Below are positions 1 to 8,000 of a stretch of DNA of 9,274 bases, piece after piece. The stretch comes from CAZLNO01 sp964561005 (GTDB lineage: Bacteria > Pseudomonadota > Alphaproteobacteria > Kiloniellales > Rhodovibrionaceae). A program made the translations under genes and the position numbers. Position 1 is the first letter of the stretch; every line of letters begins with the position of its first letter. Where the stretch lies: NCBI GenBank assembly GCA_964561005.1, contig CAZLNO010000125.1, positions 1 through 9,274 on the forward strand, in the 5' to 3' direction. The notes beneath the pieces are model-generated. The model saw nothing but the letters and a program-made list of their open reading frames with translations, ran no database searches and was not told where the DNA came from.

Positions 1-346
1 CCGCTACAATATTTCGCTATCCCTCGAATTCGGGGTGGGGGCGAATGGCGTGGCGCAAGAGAGTCGGCCGCTCGCTGTGTCAAAGCTGGCCGAGAGACCA
101 GGGCTGTAGCCGGATGGCCGCGCCAGCTGGAAGCTCCGCTTGCCCCGTTCCAGCGGGCAAAACGAAATTGCCATCCGTCACGCTGCCCAGCCACCGCAGG
201 CCGCGCAAACCGATCCCCCTGAGAACGCCGGCTATTGTCTTTGTCAATCCGTGTCAATCCGTGGCCGGCCAGCGCGATCACCCCATGGCCGGGCTTTGCT
301 TTTTAGAGCAAAGTGCGACCGTTTCGCAACTGTTTACATGAAGGAA
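1..346. other. Intergenic region downstream of zorD, no convincing gene
   Basis: I see no supportable gene here. The open frames on the plus strand are short, mutually overlapping, rich in Arg/Pro/Ser and lack family motifs. The stretch holds a 10-base tandem repeat (unit TGTCAATCCG, 242-261, continuing to 263). A 6-bp GC hairpin pairs CCGGCC at 265-270 with GGCCGG at 287-292, and a 7-bp hairpin pairs CTTTGCT at 294-300 with AGCAAAG at 307-313. The minus-strand reading of the tandem repeat contains two TTGACA hexamers, so a leftward promoter is possible, but no good -10 follows either one. The first bases contain TACAAT (5-10), a lone -10-like hexamer at the window edge. Confidence 0.6.
265..304 (+). 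terminator. Possible rho-independent terminator reading rightward
   Basis: A stem of CCGGCC (265-270) and GGCCGG (287-292) with a 16-base loop is followed by TTTGCTTTTT (295-304). The T-rich tail is on the plus strand, so it would stop a rightward transcript entering from the left edge, facing the end of the zor operon. No matching T-tract is seen on the minus strand just after zorD, so the zor terminator itself is unresolved. The loop is long and the tail is interrupted by GC, so this is weak. Confidence 0.25.
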
Positions 347-3300
347 TCAGTTCGGCCTGGCGCCGTCTGCGCCTTCGGTTTCCTCCGCTTTCCCCGACGT
401 CGTGGCGTCGAACATCTCGCTATAGTCGCCGCCACTTTCCGCCGGGACCAAAAGCTCGCGTGACAGGCTTCGCTTGCGCGCCAGCAGGGCGTTCAGCTTC
501 AAGTCGAACGACTGCTCGCCGAACGCGGGGTGGCGGGCCATGGGACAGTAGACGGTGACAGGCTTTTTCTGGCCGATGCGATAGACGCGGTCGTTGCACT
601 GGTCCTCGACCGCCGGATTCCACCAGCGGCTCAAGTGGATCACGTGGTTGGCCGCGGTGAGCGTGAGCCCCACGCCGGCGGCACGGGGCGAGAGCAGCAT
701 GACGTCGAAGCCCGGCGGCTGGGCCTGGAACTCGTCCACGTAGGCCTGCCGCCGCGCCGAGGGCGTGCCGCCGTTGATAATTCTAGGCGTGCGCGCGAGG
801 CCGTGGCGCACGCGAAGAATGTCGGCGAAGACGTCCTGCATCTCGCGCGCCTCGATGAAGACGAGCGCCTTCTCGCCGCGCCGGTGGATCGCGTCGAGCG
901 CCGCCAGGCACTGGCGAACGCGGGCGGAGTCCTTGACATAGCTGTCGTAATCCGCCGTTCGGCCGAGCACCTCCGACGGCGGGCGTGGATGCAAGGAGAC
1001 GCCGCGCATGGCGTGCAGGATTTCCAGGATGCGTTTCTTGCCGCCGCCCGCGCGCGCATCCCGCACCAGGGTTTCGTAGGCCTCGGCCTGCGGCGGCGGC
1101 ATGTCGGCCGGCAGCTCCTCGGTCCGTCGCTCCGGCAACGCGCCCGGCAATTCCACCGCGCCCTTCATCCGCCGCAGCATCACAGGGGCACCCGCCGACG
1201 CGTCGGTCATGGTGCCGTGCAGGGCCTGCAGCGCGTTACGGTCCTCGGCGTCATAGGTCTGGCTGAAGCTGTGCAGATCGCCCAGGAGGCCGGGGTGCAG
1301 GCGGTCCATGATCGACCAGAGATCGCTGAGGCGGTTCTCCACGGGCGTTCCCGTGAGGCCCAGCACGAAATCCGCGTTCAGCGTCTTGGCCGCATGCGTG
1401 TTGATGGTGGTGGGCGTCTTGATCTTCTGGATCTCGTCGAAAATGACGAAGGGATAGGCAATGGCGGCGAAGGTGAAGTGATAGTTCGCAAGCGTCTCGT
1501 AGGTGGTCAGGATCCAGGCGGCTTCGCGCATCCGATCCACGTCCAGGCCGCGGCGCCCCATTTCGATGTCACGCCCGCTTTGCCGGTCCATGCGGAGCTT
1601 CTTGACGCCGCTACCGTACAGCTCCAGCACAGGTCCCAGCCCCCCATTGACCAGATGGGTGTCGTGCTCGGCCCGCCAGTTTTTGAGCAAGGCGGTCGGC
1701 GCCACGACCAGGAACGGACCACGCCGACCGCCGGGAGCATGCGCATGGTGCTCATCCAGCCAAGCGGCAAAAGCCAAGGCTTGCAGGGTCTTGCCAAGGC
1801 CCATGTCGTCGGCCAGCAGCGCGCCGGGCCGCCCGATCCGCCAGTTCGCGACCATCCAGTCGAAGCCCTCGCGCTGGTGGGCCAGCAGCTTGCCGGGATC
1901 GATCAGACGGGCCGGCGGCGACAACGGCGCGTGCGGCGTGCGTGGACGGAGCGGCGCTTGGTAACTCAACTCCTCGATGTTGTCCTCGATTTCCAGGACA
2001 TAGCGCGTATCCGAAGCCGAGGGCTGCTCGCCCTCGTCCGCGGCAGCCTGATCCGCTTCGGGTTGCGGGGCCTGCTCGGCGGCGAGCATGCGCCGCGCCA
2101 CGTCGTCGAGCTGCTGGATCGCTTGCTGCGTGTCCGGGCTTACCGGGATCGCTTCCGCCTCCGCGAAGCTGAAGCTCTCCTGGCCGGCGGCGTCGGCTTC
2201 CGCGTAGCGCTGCTTGAGTTCGCCCACCTGTTCCGGCGCCAGCTCGACCACGCGGCCGGCCACCTGCAGGCCGAGCTTTTCCGGCAGCCAGCTCGACTGC
2301 GCCTTGGGCAGCCACGGCAGGACCTTGGGCTGCCAGACACCAATGTCGCGGATGCGATCGGCGTACTGCTGCGTTTCGAGGAACAGTCCGACCGCCGCGG
2401 GCGAGTCGGGATCGAGGTCGAGGTCGGCGGCGATCTCGGCGCGCGGGTTCTGCAGAAAGGCCCGCTTCTCCGCCAGCGGCGCGCGTTGTTTGCGTTTCAC
2501 GACGTTGAGCGCCTGTCGCAGCGGCTCGTCGAAGACCACGAACTGGTTGCGTTTCAGGGGATAGGCCCAGCGGCATTCGCGATCGGGCCCGAACCGCTTC
2601 TCGACAAAGAGGTCCTGCACCTCCTTGGGCAGCAGTGCTTCCGCCTCGTCGATCAAGTCATCGACGCCCTGGCCCCCTGGATCGTCCGGGTCGGCATCCG
2701 CGCCTTCGGGGTCGAGGGCCGTCCGCGTGCGCTGATGCCGGCCGAACAGCACCGGATCGAAGGAGATGTCGTCGGCGCGCATGTCGATGGAGAGGGAGAA
2801 GGCGCCGGCGTGCAGGATCTGCAGATCGGCCAGATAGCCGTCGGGGCGGAGGCTCTGGCCCGTGGCCCGTTGCAGCGCCTCCTGGACGGGGGTCCAGGCG
2901 GCGAGGCGGGCATCGGTGTCGCGGGTGTCGGCCACGCGAAAGGCGTCCACGGCCTCCGCCACCTCGAACAACGGCTGCGGCAGCCTGTACCAGTGCTCGC
3001 CGGATCGGGCCAGGGCACCGGTGCGCTTCACCGTGACCCGCGTGGTGCCGTGGCGCAGCCAACGCAGGCTGATGTCGAAATCCGCTTCGTCGAGCCGACC
3101 GTGGCTGTTCAGGGACAGGACGAAGGGAATCGTCGGCGGCAGGTTCAGGTCGCGCGCCTGCGGCTCGTGCAGCCCGGCCACCGCCGCGTGGGGCACGCGT
3201 ACGGCGGCCTCCCCCTCGATGGCGGCGATCTCCCGGTCGATCCAGTGCCGCAAAAGACCGATGCCGGGCTGCTTGCGCGCGTCCGGCCAGTCGGCGACCG

Positions 3301-3391
3301 GCACCGGCTTGCCGGCACCGATCAGGCCCTTGCGGATGAGCCGGAATTCGATGCCGTCCGCCTTTGCCTCGTATGTCCAGGTCAACGCCAT
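347..3391 (-). CDS. zorD: ZorD, SNF2-family helicase of a type I Zorya defence system
   Basis: This 1014-aa protein is the DNA-acting effector of type I Zorya. The C-terminal half (about 500-950) is a complete SNF2/superfamily 2 ATPase. It shows Walker A DDMGLGKT (528-535), motif Ia VVAPTALLKNW (562-572), Walker B FDEIQ (651-655), motif III GLTGTPVENRLSDLW (678-692), motif IV ALVFIEAREMQ (842-852), motif V SPRAAGVGLTLTAANHVIHL (901-920) and motif VI DQCNDRVYRIGQ (930-941) with two arginines. All key residues are present, so it should be active. Residues 1-500 form the large N-terminal region usual for ZorD, with an acidic, low-complexity linker at about 435-465. The family is about this size (E. 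coli ZorD is near 1080 aa, from memory). The start is ATG with GGTGA seven bases upstream, seven bases after the zorC stop, as expected for coupled translation. ZorD is reported to be a helicase/nuclease that degrades phage DNA after activation by ZorAB; I assign that role by homology and operon position. A stand-alone SNF2 protein is unlikely given its neighbours. Confidence 0.93.
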   Translation of the reverse strand: MALTWTYEAKADGIEFRLIRKGLIGAGKPVPVADWPDARKQPGIGLLRHWIDREIAAIEGEAAVRVPHAAVAGLHEPQARDLNLPPTIPFVLSLNSHGRLDEADFDISLRWLRHGTTRVTVKRTGALARSGEHWYRLPQPLFEVAEAVDAFRVADTRDTDARLAAWTPVQEALQRATGQSLRPDGYLADLQILHAGAFSLSIDMRADDISFDPVLFGRHQRTRTALDPEGADADPDDPGGQGVDDLIDEAEALLPKEVQDLFVEKRFGPDRECRWAYPLKRNQFVVFDEPLRQALNVVKRKQRAPLAEKRAFLQNPRAEIAADLDLDPDSPAAVGLFLETQQYADRIRDIGVWQPKVLPWLPKAQSSWLPEKLGLQVAGRVVELAPEQVGELKQRYAEADAAGQESFSFAEAEAIPVSPDTQQAIQQLDDVARRMLAAEQAPQPEADQAAADEGEQPSASDTRYVLEIEDNIEELSYQAPLRPRTPHAPLSPPARLIDPGKLLAHQREGFDWMVANWRIGRPGALLADDMGLGKTLQALAFAAWLDEHHAHAPGGRRGPFLVVAPTALLKNWRAEHDTHLVNGGLGPVLELYGSGVKKLRMDRQSGRDIEMGRRGLDVDRMREAAWILTTYETLANYHFTFAAIAYPFVIFDEIQKIKTPTTINTHAAKTLNADFVLGLTGTPVENRLSDLWSIMDRLHPGLLGDLHSFSQTYDAEDRNALQALHGTMTDASAGAPVMLRRMKGAVELPGALPERRTEELPADMPPPQAEAYETLVRDARAGGGKKRILEILHAMRGVSLHPRPPSEVLGRTADYDSYVKDSARVRQCLAALDAIHRRGEKALVFIEAREMQDVFADILRVRHGLARTPRIINGGTPSARRQAYVDEFQAQPPGFDVMLLSPRAAGVGLTLTAANHVIHLSRWWNPAVEDQCNDRVYRIGQKKPVTVYCPMARHPAFGEQSFDLKLNALLARKRSLSRELLVPAESGGDYSEMFDATTSGKAEETEGADGARPN

Positions 3392-3398
3392 AACGATG

Positions 3399-4799
3399 TC
3401 ACCGGAGAGCTTTCACTTGGAAGTTGCGTTCGCTGATTGCAATGCCGGTTTTCTGGCGGATGAAGGCCGCGATCTTGCGCTGCCACGCGTAGCCTTGGGA
3501 GTGATGATGCGTCACCTGGAGGCCTCCCTTGGGCGCCTGGGTTGGCGCGAGCTGTCCGGAGACGTAGCGGGCCCGATACAGGCGCGGCGCTTCGGAGTCC
3601 TCATGGGGCCAGACGATACAACGGCCGTCGTGGCTCCAGTCGCAGATCGTGAGATTGCCGATCCGCATCAAAAGCACGGCGTGGTTTGGCAGCACCACCT
3701 TGCCCCAGTTTTCCAGGACCCCGAACGAGGCCTCCTTGCCGAACGCGGCTCGCGCCTCGCGCGCTCCCTGCGGCCCGAAGGCCACCCAGGCCTGCTCGAT
3801 GGCGCCCGCTTCGTGGTAGGCGTTCCAGAATGCCCGGCGGTAGAGCCAGTGTCCGGGCTTGGCGACCCGGTCCACGATGTCGAAGAACTGCCGCAGCGAT
3901 TCCCCGGTCAGCCAGCGGGTGACGACATCGCGCTCGTCCGGCACCTGGACCCAGAGGTGCGGGTGCAGGCGCGGGTCCTTCAGATGGGTGAGCACGACGT
4001 CCAGGATGATCCGGCGCAGGCTCTCCTCGGGGTCGCGCTCGGCGAACGGCCCCACGATGGTTCGCGCCAGTCGCGTGGCCGCGCCCTCGAAGCGCGGACC
4101 GTCCTCGGCAAAGGCCCAGCGCTCGGCCGTGCGGACCAGGTCGGCCTTGGGCGAGGCTTGCAGGCGCCCGGCGATGCGGGCCATGCCGTGATGAAACACG
4201 CTTGCGGCAAATCCCGCGCGGGCCAGTTCGCCGGTCAGGCCGTAGGGCGCGAGCAGCTCTTGCGGCGTCAGGTTTCCGCCGGCACAGGCGTCGACGGCGG
4301 TTCTTACCGCCTCTGCCGGGTCGAAAGCGTTGAGGTCGGCATCCAGCCGAGCGGCCATGCCGCCCACCCTGGGGGCCAGGCGCCGCAGGGTCCGGCCCAC
4401 AAGCGCCAGGCCGGGGCGGCCGGGCGCAAAGAACCGGAGGTAGGCGGCGGCCAGAACGTTCACCAGGCTGCGCCGCGCCCGCCGTTCGATCTCCGCCAGC
4501 AGCGCCGCCAGCACGCCTTCGTCGTCGGCCAGCGGCGCCTCGCCGCGCCACAGGCAGGCCGGCGCATATTTCAGATCCCGTCGGGTCATCTCGGCGGTCC
4601 GGCCACGCCGGGCCAAATCGCGCAGCCGGGTCGCGATCCGGTCGAGATCGGGCGGCTCGAAGACGCCGCCGCTCAGCGCATGCTGTTCCGCGACGGCCTG
4701 CGCCGCCGCCGTCATCCGGGGCACCTCGGGCAGGGCCGCGCGCTGGGCCAAAAGCGCGGCGAAGTCGTCGACCGATCGTAAGCGGGCGCGCAGGGTCAT
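3399..4799 (-). CDS. zorC: ZorC, EH-signature protein of type I Zorya
   Basis: This 466-aa protein matches ZorC by position between zorB and zorD, by size and by its C-terminal third. There, residues 360-445 look like the EH_Signature domain: strands around AVLLMRIGNLTICDW (374-388), the SH pair at 389-390, and a histidine cluster at 431-433. It has no signal peptide or membrane segment and should be cytosolic. ZorC is reported to be a DNA-associating effector acting with ZorD, and its exact chemistry is not settled. The N-terminal two thirds are helical and rich in Arg/Ala/Leu. I placed the start at the ATG that overlaps the zorB stop (ATGA, 4796-4799). The same frame stays open further upstream inside zorB, but there it reads as Arg/Gly-rich nonsense. 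An oddity is that the acidic residue in the signature strand is Asp387 (CDWSH), where I expect Glu in this family. Confidence 0.85.
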   Translation of the reverse strand: MTLRARLRSVDDFAALLAQRAALPEVPRMTAAAQAVAEQHALSGGVFEPPDLDRIATRLRDLARRGRTAEMTRRDLKYAPACLWRGEAPLADDEGVLAALLAEIERRARRSLVNVLAAAYLRFFAPGRPGLALVGRTLRRLAPRVGGMAARLDADLNAFDPAEAVRTAVDACAGGNLTPQELLAPYGLTGELARAGFAASVFHHGMARIAGRLQASPKADLVRTAERWAFAEDGPRFEGAATRLARTIVGPFAERDPEESLRRIILDVVLTHLKDPRLHPHLWVQVPDERDVVTRWLTGESLRQFFDIVDRVAKPGHWLYRRAFWNAYHEAGAIEQAWVAFGPQGAREARAAFGKEASFGVLENWGKVVLPNHAVLLMRIGNLTICDWSHDGRCIVWPHEDSEAPRLYRARYVSGQLAPTQAPKGGLQVTHHHSQGYAWQRKIAAFIRQKTGIAISERNFQVKALR

Positions 4800-5644
4800 T
4801 GCTGCTGCAACACGCTGTTGAGGCGCTGCTCGACGCGCTGCAGCGCCGCCTCGTAGGACAGGTTCATGACAAAGCGCAGATCGATCCGGCGATTGCGCCG
4901 CATGTCCGCCTCGCTGCGCTCGGCCACGGCCGGGCGGTTCTCGCCGTAGCCGGCCACGCTGAAAAGGTACTGGCCCCCGTCGTTTTGCAGCCCGGTCGCC
5001 ACCCCGGACTCCTCGTCCAGAGCCCGGAAGGTGTTGATGGCGCGTCGGACCGACAGATCCCAGTTGTAGGCCTGGCGGCCCTCGCTGTCGGTGTGCCCCT
5101 CGACGAACACGGCTTCCAGGCGGAATTGCCGGTCGTCGCCATCGGGACAGCCGGCCGTCCCGCGCAGATCCTTCGGGACCCGGGCATAGCACGGCAGCAC
5201 GGCATCGAGCGCGGCGGCGAGCTGGGCCACGGCCTGCTGCCCGGCGGCGTTCAGGGAATCCTCGTCGCTGTCGAACAAAAGTTCGTCCGGCAGGCGCAGC
5301 ACGCCGGTCGCCACGTGGATGGTGACGTTGATGCCCTTTTCGGCCAGACGCTGCTTGATGTCTTGCAGCATCCGGCTGCGCTGCTGCTCCAGGTCGCGCA
5401 TCTCGCGGACCTCGTTGCGCACGGCCTGGACGGTGTCGAGGATTTCCTCGCGCGTGCGCTGCGTCTGCTGCTCTTCCCGCTTCAGCTCCTCCTCCGCGTC
5501 CTTCAGCATCAAGGCAAAAGCCATCAGCATGATGATGAAGATGAACAGCAGCCCGACCATGATGTCGGTCATCGAGACGAAGTAGCTTTCCTCCGCCTCC
5601 TCCTCGGCGCCGTGCGGCGCGCCCCATTGGTCGAGGCTGGTCAT
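4796..5644 (-). CDS. zorB: ZorB, MotB/OmpA-like stator subunit of the Zorya motor
   Basis: This 282-aa inner-membrane protein would form the peptidoglycan-facing half of the proton-driven ZorAB motor. It has one N-terminal membrane helix (about 28-47), preceded by FVSMTD with Asp27, which fits the proton-carrying aspartate of MotB/ExbD/ZorB proteins (D26 in E. coli ZorB, from memory). A charged coiled coil follows (about 48-103), then a periplasmic OmpA-like domain (about 115-258) with VEGHTDSEG (181-189), NWDLSVRRA (194-202), GYGENRP (232-238) and NRRIDLRF (251-258). Two cysteines (152 and 166) bracket an insertion and could form a disulfide. I chose the ATG at 5644 because it overlaps the zorA stop as ATGA and puts the key Asp at the family position. 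An in-frame ATG at 5689, with GGAG four bases upstream, would add 15 residues and is the alternative. The gene overlaps zorC by four bases. Confidence 0.92.
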   Translation of the reverse strand: MTSLDQWGAPHGAEEEAEESYFVSMTDIMVGLLFIFIIMLMAFALMLKDAEEELKREEQQTQRTREEILDTVQAVRNEVREMRDLEQQRSRMLQDIKQRLAEKGINVTIHVATGVLRLPDELLFDSDEDSLNAAGQQAVAQLAAALDAVLPCYARVPKDLRGTAGCPDGDDRQFRLEAVFVEGHTDSEGRQAYNWDLSVRRAINTFRALDEESGVATGLQNDGGQYLFSVAGYGENRPAVAERSEADMRRNRRIDLRFVMNLSYEAALQRVEQRLNSVLQQQ

Positions 5645-7644
5645 GCGCTCGGCCTGGACCCGCCGTTCGGGCCCGTGTGATTGACCCACTGCTCCAGCGA
5701 CTCGCTGAGCGACTCCGCCGCCTCGTTGATGCCGTGGACGGTGGTGCTGAGGCCCTCGGTGGCTTTCGTGAAGCTGCTGTCGAAGTTCTTCAGGAACTCG
5801 GCGAGGCGCTGCTCCTGAACCTGCAATGTGGTCTGGAGCTTCTCGTACGCGCGTTCGAGGTCCTCATCGACCTTTTCGAAGCGCTCCTTGTAGCTCTCCC
5901 AGCTCTGCCGCACCCGGTCCGAGACCTCCGTCAGGCTGTGGGCGAGCTGGCCCGCGGTGTGCAGGGCCTGGTCGATTTGCTGGCCCGTGTCGGTGACGCT
6001 TTTCTCCAGTTGGCGGGTCGTCTGGGCAAGCTGCTGCCCGGCCTCGCTCAGCGGTTTGACGCTGCCGCGGACGTCCTGGGCCGCGCCGGAGAGGGCGTCG
6101 GAGACCTCGCGGCTGCGGTTGACGATGCCGTCGAAGGCGTCGGCCTGCGCCGCCACGCTGCGGTCGACCTGTTGCAGGCGCTCGCTCAGTCCGTCGATGC
6201 CGGCGCGCAGGCCCTCGACCGAGTCCTGCAGGCGCGCGCGCAGGTCCTCCGCGAAGGCGCTCGACGCGGCGGCGTTCTGCTCCGCCGAGGATTGCAGCGA
6301 CTGCGCGGCCGTTTCCACCCGGCTGGCGAAGGCCTGGGAGGCCGTCTGCCCCTGTTCGGCGAGCTTCTCCGCCACGGCCTCGCTCTGCTCGGCGATCCGC
6401 TGCAGGGTCGATTCGAGCTGCCCGCCGAGGTCGTTGCCGGCGCTGGCGACCTGCGCGCGAAGCTGCTCGACGAGGTCCGAGACCGCGGTGGCCACCTCGC
6501 GCATCGTCGCTTCCAGGCGTTCCGAGCCCTCGGCCATCCGGCGGGCGAACTCGTCGCCGCTGGACGACATCGATCCCTGCATGCGCTCCAGCGTCTGTTG
6601 AAGGGTTTCCAGTGTCCCGGACATGGCCTGGAGATGCGCGCCCGCCGAGCCCTCCATGGTCTGGGCGAACTTGTCGACCATGGCGCCCACGCCCTCGGTG
6701 TTGTGCTGGGCCAGGGTGTCGGTGGTCTGGCGGACCTGCTCGGCCACCGGCTTCAGCGCCTCGTTCAGCATGCCGGGCAGATGCTGCTGCAGGCTGTCGC
6801 TGACGTTCTTGCCGATGGTGAAGGCCACCTCCTCGTTGATCTTCTTGGTCTCGGCCAGTTGCTCCCGGCCGGTGTCGCGCAGATCGGCGAAGATTTCCTG
6901 GGGCGTGGCGAAGATCATCTTCTCCTCCACCGCCCTGCAGAACGCGTTGAAGGCGCCGTCGAGCCAGGTGGTGTAGATCCGAAAGCAGAACGACAGGACG
7001 ATCGAGGCGCCCAGGCCGGCGATGGACGTCCAGAACTTGAAGGTCGCCGCCGCCAGAAGGTCCTGCAGGCCGGCCACGGCCGTCGCGACGTCGCCGCCGA
7101 CGCTGCGCGTGGCGAAGTTGAGCGCGGCGACCAGCCCGACGAAGGTCAGCAGCAACCCCACACCCACGAAATAGTTCGGCAGGTGCGGCATGAAACGCAG
7201 CGCCACGCGCTCCTGCTGCAGGTGCTGGGTGTTGATGAAGGCCTGGGGGCGGACGGTGTTTTGCACCGCCGGCGGATCGTCGCGCCGGACCACGGTTTCC
7301 CGGAATTCCGTCCAGCCATGTCCGATCAGCCGGTCGCGCTCCAGGCGGCTGGAAACGGTATCGAACTCCTCGGCGAAAGTGGTCTGGTCGTAGCGTTTGA
7401 CATGCCGGCGCAGGCCGCCCACGCGAAGGACGAGGGAAACGACGTACAGAAAATAGCCGACCGCCAAGCTCCCGCCCGCTGCCAGAATGCCGCCCGCCAA
7501 TACGAGGGGCGTGTGCTCGTCCTCGAACTGCGCGAAGATCCAGGTTGCCGCGATGTCCATGACCGCCGCGACATCGGCGGAAAGGAACCAGACCGCGACA
7601 CAGGCGGCGGCAGCAAGTACGACAATTGGAAACCAGGATGGCAT
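5641..7644 (-). CDS. zorA: ZorA, MotA/ExbB-like proton-channel subunit with long cytoplasmic tail
   Basis: This 667-aa membrane protein is the channel and rotor-like subunit of the Zorya motor (ZorA5:ZorB2 in the solved complex). Hydrophobic segments lie at about 5-22, 46-74, 157-177 and 204-224. The last two form the MotA/TolQ/ExbB domain, with Thr167 (LLLTFVG) and Ser207 (FWTSIAG) at places that fit the reported ion-path residues. Residues from about 255 to 650 are a near-continuous helical coiled coil rich in Gln, Ala, Ser and Glu, the hallmark ZorA tail that is thought to carry the signal to ZorC/ZorD. The frame is open to an ATG at 7833 (730 aa), but those 63 extra residues are Arg-rich, precede the first membrane helix and cover AT-richer, promoter-like DNA. 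I therefore prefer the ATG at 7644 just before MPSWFPIVVL, although no strong ribosome-binding site is visible there. It is the first gene of the operon and its stop overlaps the zorB start. Confidence 0.9.
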   Translation of the reverse strand: MPSWFPIVVLAAAACVAVWFLSADVAAVMDIAATWIFAQFEDEHTPLVLAGGILAAGGSLAVGYFLYVVSLVLRVGGLRRHVKRYDQTTFAEEFDTVSSRLERDRLIGHGWTEFRETVVRRDDPPAVQNTVRPQAFINTQHLQQERVALRFMPHLPNYFVGVGLLLTFVGLVAALNFATRSVGGDVATAVAGLQDLLAAATFKFWTSIAGLGASIVLSFCFRIYTTWLDGAFNAFCRAVEEKMIFATPQEIFADLRDTGREQLAETKKINEEVAFTIGKNVSDSLQQHLPGMLNEALKPVAEQVRQTTDTLAQHNTEGVGAMVDKFAQTMEGSAGAHLQAMSGTLETLQQTLERMQGSMSSSGDEFARRMAEGSERLEATMREVATAVSDLVEQLRAQVASAGNDLGGQLESTLQRIAEQSEAVAEKLAEQGQTASQAFASRVETAAQSLQSSAEQNAAASSAFAEDLRARLQDSVEGLRAGIDGLSERLQQVDRSVAAQADAFDGIVNRSREVSDALSGAAQDVRGSVKPLSEAGQQLAQTTRQLEKSVTDTGQQIDQALHTAGQLAHSLTEVSDRVRQSWESYKERFEKVDEDLERAYEKLQTTLQVQEQRLAEFLKNFDSSFTKATEGLSTTVHGINEAAESLSESLEQWVNHTGPNGGSRPSA

Positions 7645-8000
7645 CGTGTCGCGACGACCTATGTTGAATATCGTGCTTTCAAGGACGGAAAAAAGAACGG
7701 ATGCACGCCTTGGGCCACGGGAGCGGGAACCATCCTGTTCAAACACAACGTCTTGGTATCGCAAATATGTAAGACTTTCAACCACGATCCGTGTGCGATC
7801 CCTCGTCGGTCGGGAGCGTGCTTTTCGAGTCACGAAACATCGGCTTCGAACGGCTTGCCGCCTATTCGCGCAGGAACACCTCGGCCCGGTGGACGGCCAA
7901 GTTTACACCACTCCGACAGACACGACCCGCGCCTGTCCGCCCGAAATGTTGACACCTGCACGCATCCGCACACGTCCAACGCTGTCCGCACCCGTTATCC
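7645..8000. other. Divergent intergenic region upstream of zorA
   Basis: About 360 bases without a convincing gene. The part nearest zorA (7660-7800) is clearly richer in A/T than the rest of the window and is the likely zor promoter zone. It includes a T6 run on the minus strand (7689-7694) and two minus-strand TTGAAAG motifs. A short inverted repeat pairs TTTCG (7823-7827) with CGAAA (7832-7836). The far part (7840-8000) is GC-rich; a plus-strand TTGACACC (7949-7956) resembles the -35 seen again at 8228 but has no clear -10. Confidence 0.5.
7753..7781 (-). promoter_or_regulatory. Weak candidate promoter for the zor operon
   Basis: On the minus strand TTGAAA (7781-7776) lies 17 bases from TACCAA (7758-7753), inside the AT-richer stretch upstream of the preferred zorA start. 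The -35 is good but the -10 matches only about half of TATAAT. A start here would leave a leader of about 100 bases before zorA. The location is more persuasive than the sequence. Confidence 0.2.

Noticed and set aside
18..40. T-arm-like sequence suggesting a tRNA end at the left edge
   Set aside because: The TTCGA is in a small inverted repeat, but stem lengths do not fit a T-arm and no other tRNA arms are found.
45..463. Short plus-strand open frames at the left edge
   Set aside because: Overlapping frames of similar length, no recognisable motif, atypical composition, and part lies opposite the zorD 3' end.
530..3436. Very long plus-strand open frame (968 codons) antisense to zorD
   Set aside because: It mirrors the codon structure of zorD in high-GC DNA, is rich in Arg/Gly/Val/His, and has no family motif. 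The minus strand carries a full set of helicase motifs.
2862..4781. Plus-strand open frame (639 codons) antisense to zorC and zorD
   Set aside because: Low-complexity Arg/Ser/Gly composition opposite two well supported genes.
3399..5627. A 742-codon minus-strand reading of zorC extended through zorB
   Set aside because: The upstream part is an alternate frame of zorB (Arg/Gly-rich, no domains). ZorB is clear in its own frame and an ATGA overlap marks the zorC start at 4799.
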